This document shows positions 16,543 to 25,372 of a stretch of 64,000 bases of DNA, one piece after another. Location of the stretch: assembly GCF_009391885.1 (NCBI RefSeq), contig NZ_VZII01000037.1, positions 247,733-311,732 of the forward strand, given 5' to 3'. The stretch's first letter is position 1. Each line of letters opens with the position of its first letter. Position numbers and translations under genes: made by a program. Under the pieces are notes generated by a model, which was not told the DNA's origin, searched no databases, and saw only the letters and a list, made by a program, of their open reading frames with translations. Source of the stretch: Pseudomonas sp. MN1F (GTDB lineage Bacteria > Pseudomonadota > Gammaproteobacteria > Pseudomonadales > Pseudomonadaceae).

Positions 16543-17568
16543 TCAGCCCAGCAGCGCCTTCAGGCCCTGCAGCTCTTGTTCGGTCAGGGCCACCCCTTGC
16601 CGCTCGGCCAACTCGCGCTCGCGGTAGCGGCGCTCGCCCGGCATGCGCGACAACCCGGCGGCTTGCATGTGTTCGAGCAGTTCGCGGCTGCGCTGGGCGA
16701 ACCGGTCACCTTCAGCCTTGCTCGGGTCGATGACGATGATCAGCTGCCCGGTCCACGGCGTTTTCGCACCCGGGTGCCCCGACCAGTCGAACTCCCAGGA
16801 GAAATGCCCGCCGGTCAGCGCCGCCGCCAGCAACTCGACCATCATCGACAGCGCCGAACCCTTGTGCCCGCCAAACGGCAACAGCGCGCCGCCTTCGAGG
16901 ATGGCCTTGGGGTCAGTGGTCGGCAGGCCTTGGGCATCCACGCCCATGCCTTCGGGCAACGGCTGGCCGGCGCGCGCGGCGATCTGCACATCGCCATGGG
17001 CCATGGCGCTGGTGGCCATGTCGAAGACGATCGGATCATGCCCTGCGCACGGCGCGGCGAAGGCGATCGGGTTGGTGCCGAACAACGGTTTGCGCGCACC
17101 GTGCGGCACCACGCAGGTCATGCTGTTGACCACACTCAGCGCCACCAGGCCCTCATCGGCAAACGGTTCCACATCGGGCCACAGCGCGGCGAAATGGTGC
17201 GAATTGTGGATCGCCAGCACGGCGATGCCAGCGCTGCGGGCCTTTTCCACCAGCAACCCACGCGCCGCTGCCAGGGCGGGCTGGGCGAAGCCACCGGCGG
17301 CATCCACGCGCACATAGCCTGGCGCCAGGTCGGTTACCAGTGGTGTGGCACGCCCGTCGACCCAGCCACTGGCCAGGGTCGAAACGTAACCGGGAATACG
17401 GAACACGCCATGGCTGTGGGCGCCATCACGCTGGGCACTGGTGCAGTTGTGGGCCAGCACGGTGGCCACCGTCTCGCTGCAGCCGTGCTGCTGGAAAATC
17501 GCTTGCAACAGCCCCTGTAGCTCGGCAAAGGGCACGCGCACGAGCGGATGGGTGGAAGGTGCGGACAT
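16543..17568 (-). CDS. dpkA: Delta1-piperideine-2-carboxylate / Delta1-pyrroline-2-carboxylate reductase
   Basis: A 341-residue NAD(P)H-dependent oxidoreductase of the malate/L-lactate dehydrogenase-2 (Ldh2) superfamily. It reduces the cyclic imine formed from D-lysine (Delta1-piperideine-2-carboxylate) to L-pipecolate. Family motifs are AQRDGAHSHGVFRIPGYV, the IHNSHHFAALWPDVEPFA block around the catalytic His, GTNPIAFAAP, and GGALLPFGGHKGSALSMMVELLAAAL. Length and sequence agree with P. putida DpkA. AAGGAG sits seven bases before the ATG at 17568. It is transcribed away from the RpiR regulator across a 143-base control region and leads into amaC. A malate or ureidoglycolate dehydrogenase is an unlikely alternative. 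Confidence 0.92.
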   Translation of the reverse strand: MSAPSTHPLVRVPFAELQGLLQAIFQQHGCSETVATVLAHNCTSAQRDGAHSHGVFRIPGYVSTLASGWVDGRATPLVTDLAPGYVRVDAAGGFAQPALAAARGLLVEKARSAGIAVLAIHNSHHFAALWPDVEPFADEGLVALSVVNSMTCVVPHGARKPLFGTNPIAFAAPCAGHDPIVFDMATSAMAHGDVQIAARAGQPLPEGMGVDAQGLPTTDPKAILEGGALLPFGGHKGSALSMMVELLAAALTGGHFSWEFDWSGHPGAKTPWTGQLIIVIDPSKAEGDRFAQRSRELLEHMQAAGLSRMPGERRYRERELAERQGVALTEQELQGLKALLG

Positions 17569-17633
17569 CTGTAGCTCCTTTCTTGGAATTGGAATGGCAA
17601 CAGCGTGTGCAACGACAAAAACTTTCCGATAAG

Positions 17634-17668
17634 TGACAGCTATCTGTCAAATGTTGACGCGATGACAG
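17634..17668. promoter_or_regulatory. Candidate RpiR operator in the dpkA/rpiR divergent region
   Basis: TGACAG (17634-17639) and CTGTCA (17644-17649) form a perfect 6-4-6 inverted repeat. A third TGACAG half-site lies at 17663-17668. They sit in the middle of the 143-base region between dpkA and the regulator, where a divergent autoregulator would bind. Confidence 0.5.
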
Positions 17669-17711
17669 AAAACAGCCATTTTCTATTCCACGCCTCACCT
17701 GGAGCAGCAGC

Positions 17712-18584
17712 ATGAGCCAACCGATCAAGCAACGCCTGGAAAACAGCCTGCAAGGGGCCGCCGCCTCGGGCCGCAAGATCGCCAGCTACATGCTCGCCAA
17801 CCTGCACGAACTGCCGTTCCAGACCTCGGCCAGCATTGCCGCCAAGCTAGGTGTCAGCGAATCCAGCGTCGGCCGTTTCTGTCGCTCCCTTGGTTATGCC
17901 CATCTCAAGGCGCTCAAGCAAGACCTGCAGAGCGACCTCGGCGATGGGCCGTGGCTGATGGGTGATCGCCTGCAAGAATATCGCCAGAACCAGGACGTCA
18001 GCGACAACGCCGGCAGCCTGGAGCGGGAAATCGCGGCCCTGGTGCGCGTTCACGAATACCGCCAGAGCCATGCCTGGCACGCCGTGGCCCAGCGCCTGGC
18101 AGAAAAGCCACGGGTATGCATCGCAGGCTTTCAGACCGAACGCGGCATCGCCATGTGCATGAGCCACCTGCTGCAATACCTGCGCGATGGCGTGCAATTG
18201 GTCGATGGCAGCGCCGGGCACTTCGGCGAGGTGCTGCTCGGCCGCAGCGAGGACACCGCGCTGGTGGTGTTCGAGGCCCGCCGCTATTCACGCCATGCCC
18301 TGCAGCTGTGCCAGAAGGCACGCGCCGCCGGCATCCCGGTCACCCTGGTGACCGACACCTTCTGCGACTGGGCCGACGCCCATGCCGACGAAGTGTTCCG
18401 CATCCCCACCGAATTCAACCTGTTCTGGGAGTCCACCGCGACCATGCTGTCGTGGGTGCACCTGATGGTCAACGAGGTCTGCAAGAAGCTCGGGCCTGAT
18501 GTTGAAAAACGCTTGGAAGCAACTGCCGCTCTACATAACGAGTTCGTCGGCTACACCTCGTGGCCCGCGAACAAACAACAATAG
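17712..18584 (+). CDS. RpiR-family transcriptional regulator of the D-lysine cluster
   Basis: A 290-residue regulator with an N-terminal RpiR helix-turn-helix (about 1-77: TSASIAAKLGVSESSVGRFCRSLGYAHLKALKQDL) and a C-terminal SIS domain (about 125-265). SIS domains normally bind phosphosugars, but in amino acid clusters RpiR members can sense non-sugar ligands. Its position, divergent from dpkA and directly in front of the ABC transporter and amaD, makes it the likely regulator of both arms. CTGGAG lies seven bases before the ATG. The inducer is not evident; D-lysine or Delta1-piperideine-2-carboxylate are the obvious candidates. Confidence 0.9.
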   Translation: MSQPIKQRLENSLQGAAASGRKIASYMLANLHELPFQTSASIAAKLGVSESSVGRFCRSLGYAHLKALKQDLQSDLGDGPWLMGDRLQEYRQNQDVSDNAGSLEREIAALVRVHEYRQSHAWHAVAQRLAEKPRVCIAGFQTERGIAMCMSHLLQYLRDGVQLVDGSAGHFGEVLLGRSEDTALVVFEARRYSRHALQLCQKARAAGIPVTLVTDTFCDWADAHADEVFRIPTEFNLFWESTATMLSWVHLMVNEVCKKLGPDVEKRLEATAALHNEFVGYTSWPANKQQ

Positions 18585-18605
18585 CAAGAGTGCAAGAGGT
18601 GCGAG

Positions 18606-19358
18606 ATGAACAAGACCATGGCTATGCTGGGTGCGTGTGCCCTGCTGCTGGCAGGCAACGCCAGCGCCGAGACCCTGCGCTTCGCCACCGAAGGTGCCTA
18701 CCCGCCCTTCAACTATGTCGACGCCGATAACCAGTTGCACGGCTTCGACATCGACATCACCCATGCCCTGTGCGAGCAGATGAAGGTTGAATGCACCCTG
18801 GTTGCCCAGGACTGGGAAGGCATCATCCCGGCGCTGATGGCGCGCAAGTACGATGCCGTGGTGGCGTCGATGATCGACACCGAGGAGCGGCGCAAGAAAA
18901 TCGCCTTCACCGACCATTATTACCGCACCCCGCTGACCGTCGCCGTGGCCAAGGACAGCAAGATCAGTGACGCCCAGACCAGGTTTGACGGCTATACCGT
19001 CGGTGCCCAGTCGTCCTCGACCCAGGCCATCTATGCCGAAGACGTGTACGCCAAGGCCGGCGCCGATGTGAAGCTGTACCCGACCATGGACGAGGCCAAC
19101 GCCGACCTCGCCGCTGGCCGCCTGGACGGGGTGATCGCCGACAAGTTCCCGCTGCACGAGTGGATGAACAAGAACGGCGCCGACTGCTGCAAGATCCTTG
19201 GCGATGTTGCCAACACCAAGGCCGACGCCGCGATTGCCGTGCGCAAGGACGACGATGCCCTGCGCCAGCGGCTCAACACCGCACTGGCCGCGATCGTCGC
19301 CAACGGCACCTACCAGAAGATCGCCAGCAAGTACTTTGCCTTCGATATCTACAACTGA
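18606..19358 (+). CDS. ABC transporter periplasmic binding protein (polar amino acid family, D-lysine cluster)
   Basis: A 250-residue family-3 solute-binding protein. The N-terminal 21 residues form a signal peptide ending NASA before ETLRFATEGAYPPFNYVDADNQLHGFDIDI, the canonical opening of the lysine/arginine/ornithine-binding group. VASMIDTEERRKKIAFTDHYYRTP is the matching mid-domain block. It leads the transporter genes, and a hairpin right behind it (19370-19396) may keep its mRNA segment abundant, as is usual for binding proteins. Cluster context suggests D-lysine or another basic D-amino acid as ligand. Confidence 0.9.
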   Translation: MNKTMAMLGACALLLAGNASAETLRFATEGAYPPFNYVDADNQLHGFDIDITHALCEQMKVECTLVAQDWEGIIPALMARKYDAVVASMIDTEERRKKIAFTDHYYRTPLTVAVAKDSKISDAQTRFDGYTVGAQSSSTQAIYAEDVYAKAGADVKLYPTMDEANADLAAGRLDGVIADKFPLHEWMNKNGADCCKILGDVANTKADAAIAVRKDDDALRQRLNTALAAIVANGTYQKIASKYFAFDIYN

Positions 19359-19369
19359 TCTGTAGGGGG

Positions 19370-19396
19370 CATGCGCTTTCCGTGTGGGAGCGCATG
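19370..19396 (+). other. Intercistronic hairpin behind the binding-protein gene
   Basis: CATGCGCT (19370-19377) pairs with AGCGCATG (19389-19396) around an 11-base loop, between the binding-protein stop and the permease start. No T-run follows. Such hairpins usually stabilise the upstream mRNA and raise binding-protein levels relative to permeases. Confidence 0.5.
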
Positions 19397-19416
19397 ACCC
19401 ATCCAAGGGGTTCGTC

Positions 19417-20136
19417 ATGCTCGATCAATTGTCCTTGCTGTCCTTCGCCAGTGGTGGCTGGGGCCAGGCGCTGCTGGCCGGCGCGCTGGTCACCGTGTCA
19501 CTGGCCCTCGCCTGCCTGCCCATCGGCCTGCCGCTGGGCCTGGCCGTAGCGTTGGCGGCGCGTTCGCGCAAACGCTTGCCGCGCGCCTGGGCCACCACCT
19601 TTTCCACGGTGTTCCGCGGCCTGCCCGAGCTGCTGACCTTGCTGATCATCTATTACGGCTGCCAGATCGCCGCACAAAAGCTGCTGGCGGCCATGGGTTA
19701 TCAAGGCGAATTCCTGATCAACACCTTCCTGGCCGCGATGATCGCCTTCAGCCTGGTCTTTGCGGCGTTCTCCAGCGAAATCTGGCTGGCTGCGTTCAAG
19801 ACCCTGCCCAAAGGCCAACTGGAAGCCTGCTCGGCGCTGGGCCTGAGCAAGCGCACCGGGTTCTTCAAGGTGGTGCTGCCGCAACTGACCCGCATCGCCC
19901 TGCCGGGCCTGTCGAACAACTGGCTGTCGCTGCTCAAGGACACCTCGCTGGTGTCGACCATCTCGCTGGTCGACCTGATGCGCCAGACCAACCTGGCGGT
20001 CAGCGTAACCAAGGAGCCAATGTTCTTCTATGGCGTTGCCTGCCTGGGCTACCTGCTGTTCTCGGCCGCCTCGGGACGGGTGTTCGCCTATATCGAGCGC
20101 CGCAGCAACCGCCACCTGCAAGGAGCACGCACATGA
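19417..20136 (+). CDS. ABC transporter permease (HisQ-like), D-lysine cluster
   Basis: A 239-residue polar amino acid permease with about five transmembrane segments. TTFSTVFRGLPELLTLLIIYYG and the EAA-loop-like EACSALGLSKRTGFFKVVLPQL are typical of HisQ/M permeases that contact the ATPase. The ATG at 19417 is taken as the start; an 11-codon upstream extension would begin inside the hairpin. It overlaps the next permease by four bases (ATGA), so the two subunits are probably translated together. Confidence 0.9.
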   Translation: MLDQLSLLSFASGGWGQALLAGALVTVSLALACLPIGLPLGLAVALAARSRKRLPRAWATTFSTVFRGLPELLTLLIIYYGCQIAAQKLLAAMGYQGEFLINTFLAAMIAFSLVFAAFSSEIWLAAFKTLPKGQLEACSALGLSKRTGFFKVVLPQLTRIALPGLSNNWLSLLKDTSLVSTISLVDLMRQTNLAVSVTKEPMFFYGVACLGYLLFSAASGRVFAYIERRSNRHLQGART

Positions 20137-20843
20137 GTGCCGAACAACTGCTGGGCCTGGTGCTGGACCCGGACCTGCTGGAACGCTACGGCCCGCGTTT
20201 CGTCGATGGCCTGCTGGTGACCGCCAAGCTGGTGGCGATCTCCTTCAGCCTGGGCGCCGTGCTCGGCCTGCTGCTGGCCCTGGCGCGCATGTCGCAACAT
20301 CGGCTGCTGCAACGCATGGCGGCCGGCTACATCTACTTCTTCCGCGGCTCGCCGCTGCTGGCACAGCTGTTCCTGTTGTATTACGGCCTGGGCTCGCTGA
20401 AAGGCTTCTGGCAGGACGTCGGCCTCTGGTGGTTCTTCCGTGAAGCCTGGTTCTGCACGTTGCTGGCGTTCACCCTGAACACCGCCGCCTACCAGGCCGA
20501 AATTTTCCGCGGCAGCCTGATGGCCGTGGCCCCGGGGCAGTACGAAGCGGCACGGGCGCTGAACCTGAAACGCTCGACCACCTTCTTCAAGGTCATCCTG
20601 CCGCAATCGTTGCTGGTGGCCATCGGGCCGCTGGGCAACGAGCTGATCCTGATGATCAAGGCCAGCGCCATCGCCTCGCTGGTGACCATCTACGATCTGA
20701 TGGGCGTGACCAAACTGGCGTTCTCGCGCAGTTTCGATTTCCAGATCTACCTCTGGGCCGCAGTGCTCTACCTGGTGATCGTCGAGCTGGTCCGGCGCTT
20801 GCTCAAACACCTGGAAGCCCGCCTGGGCCGCCACCTGAACTGA
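20133..20843 (+). CDS. ABC transporter permease (HisM-like), D-lysine cluster
   Basis: A 236-residue inner-membrane permease with YIYFFRGSPLLAQLFLLYYG and the EAA motif YEAARALNLKRSTTFFKVILPQSL. It pairs with the upstream permease to form the heterodimeric channel of a polar amino acid importer. It lies 15 bases before amaD, with which it shares the transcript. Confidence 0.9.
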   Translation: MSAEQLLGLVLDPDLLERYGPRFVDGLLVTAKLVAISFSLGAVLGLLLALARMSQHRLLQRMAAGYIYFFRGSPLLAQLFLLYYGLGSLKGFWQDVGLWWFFREAWFCTLLAFTLNTAAYQAEIFRGSLMAVAPGQYEAARALNLKRSTTFFKVILPQSLLVAIGPLGNELILMIKASAIASLVTIYDLMGVTKLAFSRSFDFQIYLWAAVLYLVIVELVRRLLKHLEARLGRHLN

Positions 20844-20858
20844 CCGAAGGATACATCC

Positions 20859-22103
20859 ATGCATTGCCAGACCCTTGTTCTTGGCGCCGGCATCGTCGGC
20901 GTCAGCACCGCACTGCACCTGCAGGCTCGTGGGCGCCAGGTGATCCTGATCGACCGCGACGACCCCGGCAGCGGCACAAGCCACGGCAACGCCGGGCTGA
21001 TCGAGCGCTCCAGTGTGATCCCCTATGCCTTCCCGCGGCAGTTCGGCGCCTTGCTGCGCTATGGCCTGAACCGCCAGCCAGACGTGCGCTACAGCTTGCT
21101 GCACCTGCCCAAGGCGGCGTCGTGGCTGCTGCGCTACTGGCAACAGTCGGCGCCCGGGCGCCTGGCCGGGGCGGCGGCCGACATGCTGCCGCTGGTGCAG
21201 CGCAGCGTGGAGGAGCACGATGCGCTGATCCAAGCGGCCGGCCTGGAAGGGCTGATCCAGGCCAAAGGCTGGATCGAGGTGTATCGCGACCCGGCGCTGT
21301 TCGAGCAGGCCAAGGCCGAGCTCAAGGGCCTGGCCCGTTACGGCCTGCAGTACGAAATCCTCGAACGCGGCCAGCTGCAGGCACGCGAGCAGCAGCTCGA
21401 CAGCACGGTGGTCGGTGGTATCCACTGGCTCGACCCGAAGACCGTCACCAACCCCGGTGCCCTCACCCGTGGCTATGCCGCGCTGTTCGTGCAGCGCGGC
21501 GGGCAGTTCCTGCATGGCGATGCGCGCAGCCTGCGCCAGGTCGACGGCCAATGGCAGGTCGACAGCCAACGGGGGCCGATTACCGCCGACGACGTGGTGG
21601 CCTGCCTGGGCCCGCAATCGGGCGACCTGTTCGAGCGCCTGGGCTACCGCATTCCGCTGGGCATCAAGCGTGGCTACCACATGCACTACGGCACCCGCGA
21701 TGGCGCGCAGCTACAGCATTCGATCTGTGACACCCAGGGCGGCTATGTACTGGCCCCCATGGCCCGCGGTGTGCGCCTGACCACCGGCATCGAGTTCGCC
21801 GCCAGTGACGCACCGGGCAACGAAATCCAGCTCAAGCGCTGCGAAGCCCTGGCCCGCAAGCTGTTCCCGGCCCTGGGCGAGCGCCTCGATGACAAACCCT
21901 GGCTCGGCCGCCGGCCCTGCCTGCCCGACATGCGCCCGGTGATCGGCCCGGCGCCCCGGCACAAAGGGCTGTGGTTCAACTTCGGCCACGCCCACCACGG
22001 CCTCACCCTCGGCCCGGTCAGCGGCCGCCTGGTGGCCGAGCTGCTCACCGGCGAGCGCCCTTTCACCGACCCTGCGCCCTACAGCGCGGCACGTTTCGAC
22101 TGA
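20859..22103 (+). CDS. amaD: FAD-dependent D-amino acid dehydrogenase/oxidase AmaD
   Basis: A 414-residue DadA-type flavoprotein. The Rossmann fingerprint LVLGAGIVGVSTALHLQARGRQVILIDRD binds FAD, GTSHGNAGLI follows as in DadA proteins, and the C-terminal RRPCLPDMRPVIGPAP with GLWFNFGHAHHGLTLGP matches D-amino acid dehydrogenases. It should oxidise D-lysine to 2-keto-6-aminocaproate, which cyclises to the DpkA substrate, passing electrons to the membrane quinone pool or oxygen. In P. putida this gene in the same context was named amaD. It is placed between the permeases and the ATPase, so uptake and oxidation are co-expressed. Confidence 0.87.
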   Translation: MHCQTLVLGAGIVGVSTALHLQARGRQVILIDRDDPGSGTSHGNAGLIERSSVIPYAFPRQFGALLRYGLNRQPDVRYSLLHLPKAASWLLRYWQQSAPGRLAGAAADMLPLVQRSVEEHDALIQAAGLEGLIQAKGWIEVYRDPALFEQAKAELKGLARYGLQYEILERGQLQAREQQLDSTVVGGIHWLDPKTVTNPGALTRGYAALFVQRGGQFLHGDARSLRQVDGQWQVDSQRGPITADDVVACLGPQSGDLFERLGYRIPLGIKRGYHMHYGTRDGAQLQHSICDTQGGYVLAPMARGVRLTTGIEFAASDAPGNEIQLKRCEALARKLFPALGERLDDKPWLGRRPCLPDMRPVIGPAPRHKGLWFNFGHAHHGLTLGPVSGRLVAELLTGERPFTDPAPYSAARFD

Positions 22104-22125
22104 CACCCAGCGGGAGAACAACAAC

Positions 22126-22908
<783 letters not shown>

Positions 22909-23205
22909 GGCAACGATCATTGCAGCGCTGCAATGATCCAACTGCGTCGTTAAATATAATTGACCTTACCCCCTGCCAAACCCTTGCCGGCTCAGGCTCG
23001 CAAGGGTTCAGCCCCCGAAATTCGGCGCCTTAACCGCTTTTTGCTCGTTTGACATATCGAACGGCTCTGGCAAGCTATCTACAAGCCCCGACCGGAATCG
23101 TCCAGTTATGAGCCGGCAGTGCTCGGGACTTCAGGTAGCACAACATGGCCACGGGCCGTGCACCTGCACAACAACGACAGGCAGAGCCCTGTCATAAGGT
23201 GACAT
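22909..23205 (+). promoter_or_regulatory. Leader/control region of the C26 peptidase with a 24-bp perfect palindrome
   Basis: Seven bases after the ATPase stop lies a perfect 24-bp palindrome (22915-22938; left half GATCATTGCAGC, right half its exact reverse complement). TATAAT follows at 22955-22960. A second inverted repeat, AACCCTTGC (22979-22987) with GCAAGGGTT (23000-23008), falls within what would be the leader, and a second promoter-like TTGACA sits at 23049-23054. If TATAAT is a -10 element, the leader would be about 240 bases. No coding sequence is seen. The first palindrome might instead act as the 3' hairpin of the ABC operon. Confidence 0.4.
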
Positions 23206-24015
23206 ATGTCCAACAGCAACATTGGCAACAAGCAACCTTCCCTGCGCAAACCCGTGGTCCTGATGACCATGGGCAGCCAAGAGCGCAAAGGCCATGACTA
23301 TCAGGTCATGACCCACAAATACATCACCCCGCTGGTCGACTTCGCCGATTGCGTCCCGGTGCTGGTGCCCACCTGCTGTGGCATCGAAGACCTCGAGACC
23401 TATCTGGACATGGCCGACGGCGTGTACCTGACCGGTGCCGGCAGCAACATCGACCCGACCCTGTACGGTCAGGAGAACGAAACGCCAGGCAAGGGCCAGG
23501 ACCAGAACCGCGACCTGTTCGACATCCCGCTGGTCAAGGCGGCGCTCAAGCGCGGCCTGCCCATCTTCGGCATCTGCCGTGGCATGCAGGAAATCAACGT
23601 TGCCCTGGGCGGCGACATCTACCAGAAGGTCTACGCCGAGCCTGGCTTCAATGACCACCGGGAAAACCCGGAAGATCCGGTCGATGTGCAATACGCCCAG
23701 GTGCATGGCGTGAAGATCAAGCCGGGCAGCTGGCTGCGTGAAACCCTGGGCACCGACGAGATCCGCGTGAACTCGCTGCACGGCCAGGGCCTGCGCAACC
23801 TCGGCGCCGGCATCGAACCGATTGCCCACGCCGAAGACGGCCTGGTCGAAGCGATCCACGCGCCGAGCATTTCGCCGTTCCTGTTTGCCGTGCAGTGGCA
23901 CCCGGAATGGCAGGCGGCGAAGAACCCTGACTCGATCAAGATCTTCCAGGCCTTCGGCGATGCCTGCCGCGCCCAGGTGCGCAAAAGCCAGATCAAGCGC
24001 CAGCAGGCTGCCTGA
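23206..24015 (+). CDS. Peptidase C26 / class I glutamine amidotransferase-like hydrolase
   Basis: A 269-residue gamma-glutamyl hydrolase-type protein of the PuuD/SpuA family. The nucleophile elbow GICRGMQEINVALGG carries the catalytic Cys, and the His-x-Glu pair is in FAVQWHPEWQ. DGVYLTGAGSNIDPTLYGQE is the usual upstream loop. PuuD hydrolyses gamma-glutamyl-GABA in the putrescine pathway, but no other puu or spu gene is near. The gene is separated from the D-lysine operon by a long leader and from the aldarate operon by 342 bases. Substrate is therefore unknown; a gamma-glutamylated amine or amino acid is likely. Confidence 0.85.
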   Translation: MSNSNIGNKQPSLRKPVVLMTMGSQERKGHDYQVMTHKYITPLVDFADCVPVLVPTCCGIEDLETYLDMADGVYLTGAGSNIDPTLYGQENETPGKGQDQNRDLFDIPLVKAALKRGLPIFGICRGMQEINVALGGDIYQKVYAEPGFNDHRENPEDPVDVQYAQVHGVKIKPGSWLRETLGTDEIRVNSLHGQGLRNLGAGIEPIAHAEDGLVEAIHAPSISPFLFAVQWHPEWQAAKNPDSIKIFQAFGDACRAQVRKSQIKRQQAA

Positions 24016-24357
24016 GATTCAGTTTCAGCTTCGTTAGCTTTGATCGCGGGGCGGCGCAAGGTCGCCCCCGCTTCCCCGGTCACCCTCTGCTGGTCCCAGA
24101 ACACTTCCCGTGGAAGCGGGCGGCGGGCTTGTGCCTGTCTCCGCGATCGTTTTTTTCCCTCCCCCTCTAGAGATACGATGACTGCCGAGTGGTTGTCGTG
24201 CGATTTTCTGTGCCCCCCGCACATCCCGAACCCTACCCCTAGGCATCCCCACAAAATTTTCTGCACAGAGGACTAGTCATCGCACATGTTGTACGATAAC
24301 TTACCTCCATCGCAGAACAACACCCTTCACCCCAAGCGCCACAGGATGCCTACAACA
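24016..24357 (+). other. Intergenic region, C26 peptidase to kdgD
   Basis: No gene is seen. The first part (24055-24080) has an imperfect GC-rich inverted repeat, and about 24100-24155 resembles a degraded REP-type sequence ending in a T-run. The right end carries the kdgD leader and the operator-like motif at 24288-24300. A 24-codon in-frame extension of kdgD begins inside this motif region and is taken as leader rather than protein. Confidence 0.5.
24288..24300 (+). promoter_or_regulatory. Putative GntR-type operator in front of the aldarate operon
   Basis: GTTGTACGATAAC lies 58 bases before the kdgD start. An almost identical sequence, GTTGTACGATCAC, sits at 30870-30882 in front of the FadR-type regulator. 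The GT...AC ends and 13-bp length fit the loose dyads bound by FadR-subfamily GntR proteins. Confidence 0.5.
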
Positions 24358-25269
24358 ATGAATCCACAAGAACTGAAATCCATCCTCTCCCACGGCCTGC
24401 TGTCTTTCCCGGTCACCGACTTCAATGCCCAGGGCGACTTCAACCAGGCTGGCTACATCAAGCGCCTGGAGTGGCTCGCCCCTTACGGCGCCAGCGCCCT
24501 GTTCGCCGCCGGTGGCACCGGTGAGTTCTTCTCCCTGGCCGCCAGCGAATACAGCCAGGTGATCAAGACTGCAGTCGACACCTGCGCCAAGTCGGTGCCC
24601 ATCCTCGCCGGCGTCGGTGGTTCTACCCGCCAGGCCATCGAATACGCGCAAGAAGCCGAACGCCTGGGCGCCAAGGGCCTGCTGCTGCTGCCGCACTACC
24701 TCACCGAAGCCAGCCAGGACGGCGTTGCCGCCCACGTCGAAGCGGTCTGCAAATCGGTCAACATCGGTGTGGTGGTGTACAACCGCAACGTCTGCCGCCT
24801 GAATGCCAACCTGCTGGAGCAACTGGCCGAGCGCTGCCCGAACCTGATCGGCTACAAGGACGGCCTGGGTGATATCGAACTGATGGTGTCGATCCGTCGT
24901 CGCCTGGGTGACCGTTTCAGCTACCTCGGCGGCCTGCCAACCGCCGAGGTGTACGCTGCGGCCTACAAGGCACTGGGTGTGCCGGTGTACTCGTCGGCAG
25001 TGTTCAACTTCATTCCCAAGACCGCGATGGACTTCTACCACGCCATCGCCCGCGACGATCACGCCACCGTGGCCAAGATCATCGACGATTTCTTCCTGCC
25101 GTACCTGGACATCCGTAACCGCAAGGCCGGCTACGCCGTGAGCATCGTCAAGGCCGGTGCCAAGATCGCCGGTTACGACGCAGGCCCGGTGCGCACCCCG
25201 CTGACCGACCTGACCGCCGAAGAGTACGAAATGCTCGCAGCCCTGATGGACAAGATGGGTCCGCAATAA
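24358..25269 (+). CDS. kdgD: 5-dehydro-4-deoxyglucarate dehydratase
   Basis: A 303-residue class I (Schiff-base) enzyme of the dihydrodipicolinate synthase/N-acetylneuraminate lyase family. It dehydrates and decarboxylates 5-keto-4-deoxyglucarate to 2,5-dioxopentanoate. FAAGGTGEFFSL, GVVVYNRNVCRL and the Schiff-base lysine in NLIGYKDGLGD are visible, and it opens MNPQELKSIL as in P. putida KdgD. It is the first gene of the aldarate operon. The start at 24358 matches the family length; an open frame upstream was rejected. Confidence 0.95.
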   Translation: MNPQELKSILSHGLLSFPVTDFNAQGDFNQAGYIKRLEWLAPYGASALFAAGGTGEFFSLAASEYSQVIKTAVDTCAKSVPILAGVGGSTRQAIEYAQEAERLGAKGLLLLPHYLTEASQDGVAAHVEAVCKSVNIGVVVYNRNVCRLNANLLEQLAERCPNLIGYKDGLGDIELMVSIRRRLGDRFSYLGGLPTAEVYAAAYKALGVPVYSSAVFNFIPKTAMDFYHAIARDDHATVAKIIDDFFLPYLDIRNRKAGYAVSIVKAGAKIAGYDAGPVRTPLTDLTAEEYEMLAALMDKMGPQ

Positions 25270-25298
25270 GCGCACCCCGCGGCCTGCCATTGCCGCAT

Positions 25299-25323
25299 CC
25301 GGAGTGGGCCAGCCCCACTCCGG
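25299..25323 (+). other. Intercistronic hairpin kdgD-garP
   Basis: CCGGAGTGGG (25299-25308) pairs perfectly with CCCACTCCGG (25314-25323) around a 5-base loop. It has no T-run, so partial termination or mRNA processing between the cytosolic enzyme and the transporter is more likely than full termination. Confidence 0.55.
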
Positions 25324-25372
25324 CTACAACTCGTGAGCCCGCACAAAAATAACTAGTGGGAGTATTAACAGC

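Noticed and set aside
24090..24160. A possible small RNA or terminator ending in the T-run near 24150
   Set aside because: No stable stem directly precedes the T-run; the segment looks like a degraded intergenic repeat.
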